In this document: piece by piece, positions 51,499 through 60,294 of the stretch | Layout: the number at the start of each line of letters is the position of its first letter | Numbering within the stretch: position 1 is the stretch's first letter | Source of the DNA: Mycoplasmataceae bacterium | GTDB taxonomy: Bacteria; Bacillota_I; Bacilli_A; Mycoplasmatales; Mycoplasmoidaceae | NCBI GenBank assembly: GCA_031281465.1 | Contig: JAITFH010000023.1 | Coordinates: 1-60,708, forward strand | Direction of reading: 5' to 3' | DNA: 60,708 nucleotides | Made by a program: the position numbers and the translations under genes | The notes under the pieces: model-generated | Seen by the model: only the letters and a program-made list of their open reading frames with translations | What the model was told of the DNA's origin: nothing | The model's database searches: none

Positions 51499-52466
51499 TG
51501 TGAAAAATTGGTAGAGTTGAAATCAAGAACAAAATAGTTTTAGCTCCGATGGCTGGTATTACCAATTTAGCTTTCCGTAAAATTATTAAAAAGATGGGTT
51601 GTGGACTAGTTTATAGTGAAATGATTAATGATATCGCTGTTAACTATGAAAACAAAAAAACACTAGGAATGTTAAAGATTAATAAAATAGAAAGACCAAT
51701 TAGTGTCCAAATATTTGGAGATGATCCTAAAACTATGGCTAGTGCAGCAAACAAAATTGTTAATCAAATTAAACCGGACATAATTGATTTGAATATGGGA
51801 TGTCCGGTAAGAAAAGTAACTGTTAAAAAAAGTGCTGGAAGTGCAATTTTAAAAGATTTAGATAATTTAAAAAATATTCTTTTAGAAGTAAAAAATAGTA
51901 TTGGGGACACCCCACTTACTATTAAAATTAGATCTGGATGAGACCAAAAACATATTAATGCCGTGGAAGTTGCGAAAATTGCTCAGGATGCAGGATGTGC
52001 AGCTATTGCTGTTCATCCTAGAACAAAAGAACAAAACTATTCAGGTAAAGCTGATTGAAATGTAATCAAAGAAGTTAAAGAACAAGTTAATATTCCTGTT
52101 ATTGGCAACGGTGATATTATTTCTTTAGAAACAGCTATTAAAATGTTTGAAGAAACTAAATGTGATGCAATTATGATTGGCAGAGCTTGTATTGGTAATC
52201 CGTGGTTAATTAAAAAACTAGTGCTTTATTTTACCACAGGTAAAATCATGAAAGAACCAAAAAACCAAGAGGTTAAGAAAACAATGATTCAACATTTGAA
52301 ACTACTTAAAAAATATGGTTCGAAAGAAAATGCTTTTTTAGATTTACGCCCTCATTTATCAAATTATTTAAAGCATTTTACAAACTACCGAGACAATATT
52401 AATAAGTTGTATAGTTTTCACGATTATGAACAAACATTAAACTTTATTAAAAAAATTAAATGCTAA
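51498..52466 (+). CDS. dus: tRNA-dihydrouridine synthase
   Basis: An FMN enzyme reducing uridines in the tRNA D-loop. The 322-residue product has LAPMAGITNLAFRK, DLNMGCPVRKVTVKKSAGSAI with the catalytic cysteine, AIAVHPRTKEQNYSGKADW and IGRACIGNPW, all typical of DusB-type enzymes. It begins ATG TGA (Met-Trp), so the second codon already needs the mycoplasma code. The start overlaps the stop of the small membrane peptide. The end overlaps the convergent PAP2 gene by eleven bases. Confidence 0.93.
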
Positions 52467-53430
52467 ATGATGTTCATTTTCAGAATTGTTTAAAAGGGTC
52501 ACCTAAAACAGAAGTTAGTAAAAAATAAACTCATATTGCACAAAATAAAGAAGCTAGAATCCATGTCATACATTTACCTAATTTTAAGTAATGGTTAACG
52601 TAAACATTGTTTTGATTTTTACCATAACTTGTAAAATAACCGTCATGATGATAAGCTGAAGCAAAACTAAGTTTATCAGAACCATTTGCAAAGAAAACTC
52701 AGAAGTTTGTTTTAATGAACAATACTCAACAAATTTCACATAATGCGATAGACATAATACCATCAATGATGTAATGTTGTCTTACAGTTAAGATGTTAAA
52801 GAACATTCAAACTCCATAAATTAAAGTGATTGTATATAACCAATAGTTATATTTACCTTTAGCTGTTTTGTTACGACAAGCCATAAAGATTAATCAAGTA
52901 CACATTACATGTCCAGATGGAGCTAAATTGTCTGGTAAGTCATTACTATAAACAATGTTTATCAACATTTTAGTAAATATATCAGTTCCTTCTTTAAATT
53001 CGTATGGATATACACTAGGATCAACTACGAATTGACTAATTACTTGATCTGGCCCATATAATGTCATTTTTGTTGGCACCGCAATAATTAAAACGAAGTA
53101 AAGAATATTAGCGAAGAAGGAAACAAAAGTTAATTGATAAAAAACTTTTTTCCCATAAAAAACCAACACAATCACTGGCATTACTAACCAATATATATAG
53201 GCTAGTAAATAAGGGATTACTGTTCAAGAGATTAAAGGAATTTTATCATCGATGTCTTTCATCGAAAAATCAAAAAAATCAGCTGGAGAATAAATGGTAT
53301 GAGTAATCAATCTAGCTAAAATATAAACAAATCTATTAAAGCCTATATAAAATAAAGCGTAAAGAACAATAATTAAACCATTTTGTTTTCACCATTCTTT
53401 GGCGGTAGTAACTTTAGCAAATTTTTCCAT
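52456..53430 (-). CDS. PAP2-family membrane phosphatase/transferase
   Basis: A 324-residue protein with about six TM helices. DDKIPLISWTVIPYLLAYIYW near the N-terminus, APSGHV near residue 169 and TVRQHYIIDG near 212 match the PAP2 motifs PSGH and RxxxxxHxxxD. The layout resembles the lipid-phosphate or inositolphosphotransferase branch (PAP2_3). It probably acts on a membrane lipid phosphate on the outer face. Many TGA codons are Trp, especially in the C-terminal helices. A TATAAT about 36 bases upstream gives a moderate leader. Confidence 0.82.
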
Positions 53431-53483
53431 CGTTAATTTATTAAAACAAAAAGTGTTATCTCAATAATTATATAATTTCTCAT

Positions 53484-54245
53484 ATGCAAGAAATTACCAC
53501 AAAAAATAACAAACTTTTTATTTCAGCTAAGAAGTTATTTGAGGATAAAAAATACCGTGATGCAACAAATTTATTTATTTGTGAAACCAATAAAGTGATT
53601 CAAACTTTAATAGAAAATGGTTTTCAACCAAGAAATATTTTAGTTAGTAAATCTTCTAAATATATTAATTTATATAAAAACAATGAAAACAATTTTGTCC
53701 TTAGTGATAACTATTTTAATAGTTTATCTAATTTAGCTAGTGGAGATGGAGTGATTGGGATTTTTACAAAACCTAAAAATTCATTTGATTTCTCTGAAGG
53801 AAAGTTTATTGTTTTAGACCGAATCCAAAATCCTGGAAACTTAGGAACAATCATTAGAACAATGGTTGCTTTTGATGTAAAAAAACTAATCATTAGTAAT
53901 GATTCTGTTGATTTATATAACCCAACCACTATTAGAGCTAGTATGGGTGGTTCGTTATTGATTGATGCGTATTTTACTACCGATTTATTGGATACGGTAG
54001 CAAAACTAAAAAAAACAGGAGTAAAAGTATTTGGAACAGCATTGAATGAAAAAGCTGTGCCATTAAATAAAGTTGAATTTCCTAATTCTTGTGCAGTTAT
54101 CTTAGGAAATGAAGGAGCTGGAGTAAGTAAGAATGTTTTAAAAAACTGTGATGAAATAGTTTATATTCCAATGAATCCTAAAATCGATTCATTAAATGTA
54201 AGTATTGCTACAGGAATAATTTTAAATAAAATTTATTCTAAATAA
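53484..54245 (+). CDS. SpoU/TrmH-family RNA 2'-O-methyltransferase
   Basis: A 253-residue SPOUT methyltransferase with an N-terminal L30e-like substrate-binding domain (ISAKKLFEDKKYRDATNLFICE). The knotted SAM domain has DRIQNPGNLGTIIRT, VILGNEGAGVS and YIPMNPKIDSLNVSIATGI (motifs 1-3). Length and N-terminal domain favour an RlmB/TsnR-like rRNA enzyme over a short TrmL type. TATAAT ends seven bases before the ATG. Its stop overlaps the convergent membrane-protein gene by eight bases. Confidence 0.9.
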   Translation: MQEITTKNNKLFISAKKLFEDKKYRDATNLFICETNKVIQTLIENGFQPRNILVSKSSKYINLYKNNENNFVLSDNYFNSLSNLASGDGVIGIFTKPKNSFDFSEGKFIVLDRIQNPGNLGTIIRTMVAFDVKKLIISNDSVDLYNPTTIRASMGGSLLIDAYFTTDLLDTVAKLKKTGVKVFGTALNEKAVPLNKVEFPNSCAVILGNEGAGVSKNVLKNCDEIVYIPMNPKIDSLNVSIATGIILNKIYSK

Positions 54246-55164
54246 CAGGTGGAACAATTCCTGAAGTAGGAACAGCTGTAGTTAAAAGATTACGTCTGTA
54301 GATTATTTGTCTGTAAATTCCTCAGATAATCATTCCAAAGATTAAAGTGACAAGACAGAAGATAATAATATCTCTAATAAAGATTCTTTTTTTAATTGCA
54401 TTAATTTCGGCTTCAGGAACAATTGGAGCATTATAGTATGCTTCCATATTAGCAGCTCGAGTAGAGTTTTTAGTGATTAATCAGAAATGTAAGAATAAAG
54501 CTAATAAGAAACAAAAAATTAATAATAAGAAAGCAATAAAGAAATTGTTCATTCCAGGAGTAGCTACGTATCTAAAACCTCTTAGCACAGAACCTCCTAA
54601 GTCTCCAGCTACATCCCCAAGATATTTCTCCATATCTTCCAATGATTGAATACCCATAGCATCTATACCTAATTCTTTAATAAACTCTTCGTTAGTATGT
54701 CCGATAATAACAATTAAAACTGAAAGTAAAGAAAGAACCACATATCCTAAAATACATACCGCATAAACTAGACAGCACATTCAATTAACGTTAATATATG
54801 AAGTTTTTAACTTTTTATATGATTTTTGAATGTTAATAGAAATTGGTTTATTTCCATTAGAAAAATCAATCTTAGCTGCTTCTTCTTTAAAAATTTTATT
54901 TTGGTTTCGAGAAATAATTGAAAGACTTAATAAAATAACGAAAACTGGTAACAAAATAACTAATAACCAACTGTATAGAGCTGATTGAGTACAAACCAGA
55001 GAAAGCACCAGAGTTAGAGCAAGTGCTCCATATACACCGGTTAGGATAGTAAACACTTTGCTACGAATATTTGCAGAGTTTAACTCTGTTTTATAAAAAT
55101 CAGGTAATTCGGTTTGAGTTACATCTTTAATCAATTGTTCAGATAATACGTTTTGATTCTCCAT
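54238..55164 (-). CDS. Polytopic membrane protein, function unknown
   Basis: A 308-residue protein with about five hydrophobic segments (near residues 37-58, 63-84, 130-153, 200-225 and 260-282). A cytosolic N-terminus is followed by a helical loop (SYKKLKTSYINVN) and an outside or loop region with DLGGSVLRGFRY. Two TGA codons are Trp. No family is recognised. It lies beside the four-helix family starting at 55363 but shares no clear sequence with it. TATAAT is 17 bases before the ATG. Confidence 0.72.
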
Positions 55165-55306
55165 GTTTTATGTATAAGTTAATTATAGTAAATAAACACT
55201 AATAAGTGGTGTGGGGAATAGACTAGACTGTAAAAGTTTAGAAACTTAACTTTCGGAGACTAAACCATTAAGTCTAATGCTAAAAAATTAAAGAATATAA
55301 TCAAAG

Positions 55307-55330
55307 CAACAAATCTGTCTAAAAAAATCC
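55307..55330 (+). repeat. Intergenic element upstream of the four-helix family
   Basis: It matches 20 of 24 bases with 4451-4474. It is followed by an inverted repeat TCCGC/GCGGA (55328-55332 and 55353-55357) that brackets the TATTAT -10-like box (55341-55346) of the next gene. The gap 55165-55306 also has a perfect AAGTTT-AG-AAACTT hairpin near 55229-55242. Confidence 0.4.
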
Positions 55331-55362
55331 GCCAGATTTATATTATGTTTTAGCGGAAAAAT

Positions 55363-56256
55363 ATGGAAAATAGTAACATATCAAATTTAGAATTAAATTC
55401 TTCTCTTTCTTTTGCTTTAAATGAAGTAATGGAATATCACAATTCTTTGAAAAAAATATCAGATGGTTCTAATTCCGTTTATGAACAAATAAAAGACTCT
55501 CCGATTCCCGGAAAGAAATCCAAGAATTTAGGACAAAGAATTCGTCCTCAAAGAGGAATAGAATTAGTTGTAGGTTCTGGTGCTGGTACCTTTAGTGAAT
55601 ACTCTGATGGTAGTTATCTTTATCCTATAGATGTTTTGATTTATGCTATCTTTCGGATTGTTTTTCTTATACTTACACCTATAATTTTGTGTTTACTTTT
55701 ACCACAATTTCCAGTATGGGAAATACTTGTTGCAACTCTTTTTATATATGCTTTACTCGGATATTGAACATTTAGAACTTTTGCTATGCTATGAAATAGT
55801 ATTCAACAATTATGCAGTAAGAAAAAGAGTTACTATTCTTTATTAAAAAAGATTAAATTTAACAAAGAAAACAAAGAAGAATTAAAAAGTTTGATGAATG
55901 GTAACGAAATGCTGCAAGAAATATTTCAAATTAAATATGGTAAAAATATTTATATATGGAATTTATTAAACTACAATTTCTTTTTTATAGGAGAAAATGG
56001 AGAAGTGTGGTATTACACTAAAGAAAATTTTAAGAAAAAACTTTTTATAAATATAGCTTGCTCCGTTGTTTTTGGAATTATTTTTCTAGTAATTTTATTT
56101 ACAATTCCGACACCTCTTATAGGAACATTAAATTTTGTAATATACATTGTATCCATAGTTGGTTTAGGAATGTTTTTTGTAAATAGTAGTATTTTAGTTT
56201 TTTATTGGATTTTCGTAATTTTTAAAGTTCTTAAAAATCATAAATTTAAAATCTAG
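55363..56256 (+). CDS. Four-helix membrane protein family, member 1
   Basis: A 297-residue protein, first of a tandem paralogous set. Layout: cytosolic N-terminal helix (NEVMEYHNSLKK), a YSDGSYLYP motif near residue 85-93, two TM helices (about 96-140), a conserved cytosolic block (SYYSLLKKIKFNKENKEELK then EMLQEIFQIKYGKN), a GENGEVWYY turn, and two more TM helices with a lysine-rich end (KNHKFKI). Three TGA codons are Trp. Function unknown; no homologue recognised outside this cluster. Confidence 0.75.
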
Positions 56257-56557
56257 ATTAGACCTTGAAAGTTGAGTTTTTTCAAAATTTCAGTTTTCGT
56301 TTGATGTGGTATTTTTCTTTCTATTTACCGCATTACTCTTTGCTGTAATTTTCGTTCCTTTTTTAAGTGGAATTCTATTCTTTTTAGTTTTGGCAATAGT
56401 AAATTTTACTTATTCGCTTTTAACTCTTGTTTATTGACTATATTCTTATCTAACTATTTTTTCAAAAATTCCATTTAAACCAGAAGAAAATATCTTAGAA
56501 GATTTTTATTCTACAGCTTCATTAGAAAATAAGAATAGAATTGAAAAAATTAGATAG
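56255..56557 (+). pseudogene. Degenerate C-terminal piece of a four-helix family member
   Basis: Directly behind member 1, a frame without its own start encodes two hydrophobic helices (FFFLFTALLFAVIFVPFLSG and onward, then VYWLYSYLTIF) and a charged tail ending EKNRIEKIR-like. The profile matches the last third of family members. Upstream family parts are missing, so I read it as a decayed copy. Positions 56558-56729 hold no gene, only a repeat at 56620. Confidence 0.45.
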
Positions 56558-56619
56558 GTGAATCGAATCATAAAATTAAAAATTTAACCGCTTAGAAAAG
56601 TGGATAATTAACACCTATG

Positions 56620-56648
56620 AAGTTTTTCCGACTTTCAGAGCCCAATCT
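56620..56648 (+). repeat. 29-bp intergenic repeat, copy 1
   Basis: It matches 60163-60191 at 26 of 29 bases (AAGTTTTTCC then ACTTTCAG then AATCT). Both copies flank family members or their remnants, so they may mark the edges of duplicated units. Confidence 0.5.
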
Positions 56649-56729
56649 GTACCGGAGTTTTACTTGCGAATATAATTTACGAAACCACGATTAAAAATTT
56701 TATTCCAGATTTCTATGCTTTGCTAGATT

Positions 56730-57638
56730 ATGCAAAATAATAAATACATTGACAAAAACCAGAATTATTCTCAAATATTTGATGAAATATTGGAACTATA
56801 TAAAAACTTAAAACACCATCCAAAAAAACCAAGCATATATCTTTATTATGAAGAAAGGTTAAGTTGAAAAGAAATGTGGAATAAAAAACCACGATTTGTA
56901 GAAAAATTTAATCATCCTCAAAAAGGTTTGACATTTGATAGTCCTGCTAATAGGTTTTCTATATACAATGATGGTAAATTTATTTATCCAGCTTATGTAA
57001 TAGTTTTTTTATTAGAAATGGTAGCATTTACACTTGTTGCATTTTCTTTATTTTTATTTTCTTTATTTTGAGTAATCGGAGCAAGAGACGAAGCATTAAA
57101 TTATACTTTGTATTCTTTTCGACTGTATGCTCCATGTATAATCGGAATATTTCTCTTTGTGGAAGTGATTGGGATTATATTAGGTGATGACGCAATAGTT
57201 AAAGCTACAAAACAAATATTCTCTAAAAAAAAGTCTTTCTATTCATTATTAAGAAAGATAAAATTTAATAAAGAAAATAAAGAAGAATTAAGAAACTTAA
57301 TGAAAGACGATGAAATACTATGAGAGATTTTCCAAGTAAAATATGGAAAAAATAAGATTGTTTTCAGAAACATCTGCCCTCTTTATATTTTTACTTATGA
57401 AAATAGAACAATTGCATATATAAGAAAACGTTCTTGTAGAGTTTGATTTACTACTGATTTTTGTATTTCTTTAGTGTTTGACATATTTTTTGTACTCACT
57501 ATGAGCATCCCCGTTTTAAGAGAAACACCAGTCTTTTTTTGAGCATCAATCGTTTTCTTAATTTATACAAATTTCGTTAACCTTAATTGAATTTATATTT
57601 TTAAGTATTTTTTTAAAAAAAATCAAATCAGGCCTTAG
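56730..57638 (+). CDS. Four-helix membrane protein family, member 2
   Basis: A 302-residue paralogue. N-terminal helix FDEILELYKNLKHH, a tyrosine pair (IYLYYEERLSW), YNDGKFIYP before the first TM pair, then the shared block SFYSLLRKIKFNKENKEELR and MKDDEILWEIFQVKYGKN, and two further TM helices. The DNA coding the block is about 90 percent identical to that of member 3, higher than in flanking parts. It is followed by member 3 four bases downstream, so those two are co-transcribed. ATG 56730 is the first start in frame. Confidence 0.75.
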
Positions 57639-57642
57639 TAAA

Positions 57643-58539
57643 ATGAATATGCAAAATAGAAACACCCAAACAGGAAACCAAATAAAAGATGCTTTAAATG
57701 AAGCACTAAATTTATACGATAGTATAAAAGAAAAAAATCCAGAAACAAAAAATTCTATTTACAAATACTACGACGGTGAAAAGGCTATAAGAAAAGGTGG
57801 GCTGATGAAGAATAAAATAATAGTTTTTTCTAGAAGATTACCTTTGGTATCTTTTTCAAAATATATAGACAACAGTTTTCTTTTTCCAAGATCTAATCAA
57901 GTGTGAGCATTAATAAGAATACTAGTTATATGAACAGTTATTGTTTTATTTGATTTGCTAGCATTTTCTTTATCTGATATAAATTTGTTTTTATTAATTT
58001 TGGAAATTTTCTTTGGGGTTACATCACCTGTAATTATTTATTTTATTTGTATCATTATATTTATGGAAGTATTTATTCGTAAGAAAAAAATAAACTTCTA
58101 TTCCATACTACAGAAGATAAAATTTAATAAAGAAAACAAAGAAGAATTAAGAAACTTAATGAAAGATAACGAAATACTTTGAGAAATTTTTCAAGTAAAA
58201 TACGGTAAAGATAGAGTTCTACTATTTTTATGTATGAGCTACCATTATTATGTAAACGAAGAAAACACTGTTTTAGAACCAAATGATATTTCCAGCTTAA
58301 AAGCGGTGTTTGTTGTAAATATTGTTTTTGCAGTTATTCTTGATGTAATTTCTCTTTGTTTATGAATAAACAATCCTTCCGATTTTTTTTCTAAGCCTTC
58401 TATTTTTTTTCTTGCATGTACGGGTTATTTAAATTTAGTTGCTATCCAATGAGCCATATTTTTTACAATAATAATAAAAATAAAGAAATATAAATTCAAA
58501 GAAATCCCAAGAGAAAAACCTGAATCTGAACATAGTTAG
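57643..58539 (+). CDS. Four-helix membrane protein family, member 3
   Basis: A 298-residue paralogue with NEALNLYDSIKEKN, SIYKYYDGEK, YIDNSFLFP before the first TM pair, the shared block NFYSILQKIKFNKENKEELR and MKDNEILWEIFQVKYGK, and a C-terminal YKFKEIPREKPES tail. Its tail has a decayed second copy at 60200-60274. Four TGA codons are Trp. A second ATG two codons in is also possible. Confidence 0.75.
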
Positions 58540-58662
58540 GTTATTTAAAAGTGCAAATTATAAAAAGTAAAAAACTCTCCACTTTTAGGAATCCAATGCG
58601 CTAAAATCGAAGCACTTTTTTGGAAAGAAGTAAAAATAGTACAAAAAAAGAGAATCCACCAT

Positions 58663-58693
58663 TGTTTGTGTCCGAAGAAATTAGTCTAAAAAA
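58663..58693 (+). repeat. Intergenic element, second copy of 42323-42353
   Basis: It matches 26 of 31 bases with the element before BspA-like gene 2. It lies in the 246-base gap before the small ORF at 58786 and member 4. Nothing else was recognised in 58540-58785. Confidence 0.4.
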
Positions 58694-58785
58694 ATTTAAA
58701 CTATAGAACGAACCATGAAAAATGAAATCCACAAAACAATTACAAAGAAAACACAACAAAGTCGTCTGCATATTATTAAAACAAC

Positions 58786-59022
58786 ATGACATGTCATTTT
58801 AAAGATGTACAAAACAAAATTTCAGTTGACAGGCTCGATAATTTAGTAATTGATATATTGTGAGTATTCGTAAACAAAATACACGAAGAAGAATTGGACG
58901 AGTTATTAAAATATGAATCGAATAAGTGCGACGACAAAAAACTACTGGTAAAACCGATAATAAAAGAAACGAATATTACGAAAAAAACCATTAATTCGCA
59001 CGATGGTGTCTTATTGTTATAA
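58786..59022 (+). CDS. Small acidic protein, doubtful
   Basis: A 78-residue ORF (MTCHFKDVQNKIS at the start, ending DGVLLL) that needs one TGA as Trp. It is charged, with a helical KIHEEELDELLKYES stretch, and has no signal or TM helix. The opposite strand is also open, but its translation is low-complexity. It precedes member 4 by 55 bases. No promoter box is obvious. Real gene or chance ORF is undecided. Confidence 0.35.
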
Positions 59023-59077
59023 GTGCTGTTCACCTGTTATAATTTCTGAAAACAAACTAATTTGTACACTAATTAAT

Positions 59078-60094
59078 ATGGAACCAGCAACACTAGAATT
59101 TGAACAAACAGAATATGAAATAAAAGAAGTTTTTGACAAAGTTTTAGAATTGCATAAACAATGTGTAGAAAAAAATTTTGTCAAGGAAGATACGATTTAC
59201 TACTATTTAGGACCTGTTTTTTATGATACAAAACAACCGGCAGAAAAACTGAAAAAAGAATTATATGCATCTAAAGGAGAAATGATAAGTGGAAGTATTG
59301 GAGGAATTGCAAGCACTCCGCTTTTAGAAGATTTGAACTCTCCAGCAAAAAACCAGCGATCAGAAACATTAGCAAGATATGTTGACGGTTCATATTTACA
59401 TCCTAAAAACGCAATCAAAGCGACTCATTTATTACTTTTGGGATGGTGTGTTGTTATAAGTATTTGTTTTTTTGTAGTTTTAATATTAGCGGTTGGTGGT
59501 TTTACTAAATATATCCCGATTCCTTTGTATATGTTGGTGTGTCTAATATGCTTTTTATTTTGACTTTTAGCATTCATTTATATACTTGCTTTTGCTTCTA
59601 ATCCTCGAACCAAAGCAATCAAAGAAGAAGCAAAAAAAGAAAACACTTTCTATATACTCTTATCAAAAATAAACTTTAATGATAAAAATAAAGAAAAGAT
59701 TAAAAAACTGGTAGAAGGAAACAAAATTTTAGAAGAAATATTCCAAGTGAAATATGGAAAAAATACTCCATGTCCACTAGGCGTGACTAAGTGAACATGG
59801 TTCTTTGTAAAAGAAGACGGAGTCATCACCTTTTATACAAAAGCAATGTTTAAAATTAGTCTACAATTTAATCTTATTATTGCAGTAGTTTTCACTTTTG
59901 CATTTCTTGGAGCTGGTGCTGCACTTGGTGTGACAGTATATTTTTATGCTACAGATGCTTTTTTTATATTTGTGCTATCTATCGTTTTATTTTTAATTAC
60001 TTTGTTTATGGTTTATGCTTGATTCAATTCTATTTATTTAATAAAACTTTTTAGAAAAGAATTTAAAAAGTATAAATTTGCTAGAGAAAAATAA
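59078..60094 (+). CDS. Four-helix membrane protein family, member 4
   Basis: A 338-residue, more divergent paralogue. FDKVLELHKQCVEKN, TIYYYLG, a Gly/Ser-rich insert (SGSIGGIASTP), YVDGSYLHP before the first TM pair, the block FYILLSKINFNDKNKEKIKK and NKILEEIFQVKYGKN, a VKEDGVITFYT turn, two TM helices and KYKFAREK. The frame is open to an ATG at 59003, but ATG 59078 matches the start position of the other members. TATAAT at 59038-59043 lies 34 bases upstream. Confidence 0.75.
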
Positions 60095-60162
60095 TTGTGG
60101 TGGTAGAGAGCTAGTCATCTTATAGTTTTTTATCCTTTATGATTTTGTTATTTTAAAAAGTT

Positions 60163-60191
60163 AAGTTTTTCCAACTTTCAGTGCCTAATCT
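60163..60191 (+). repeat. 29-bp intergenic repeat, copy 2
   Basis: Second copy of 56620-56648, placed immediately before a duplicated tail fragment of member 3. Confidence 0.5.
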
Positions 60192-60199
60192 AAATCTTA

Positions 60200-60274
60200 T
60201 TTTTTACAATAACCATAAAAAAATATAAATTCAAAGAAATTCCAAAAGAGAAGCCTAAGTCTAAAGTCAATTAA
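60200..60274 (+). pseudogene. Duplicated C-terminal tail of family member 3
   Basis: It encodes FFTITIKKYKFKEIPKEKP and a stop, nearly the end of member 3 (FFTIIIKIKKYKFKEIPREKP). No upstream coding part is present, so it is a leftover of a lost or recombined copy. Confidence 0.6.
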
Positions 60275-60294
60275 ATTGAATTAGTAACGAAACT

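Noticed and set aside
58601-59033. Two minus-strand ORFs between family members 3 and 4
   Set aside because: Their translations are Ser/Phe low-complexity, they lack promoter boxes, and the plus strand gives a more protein-like reading.
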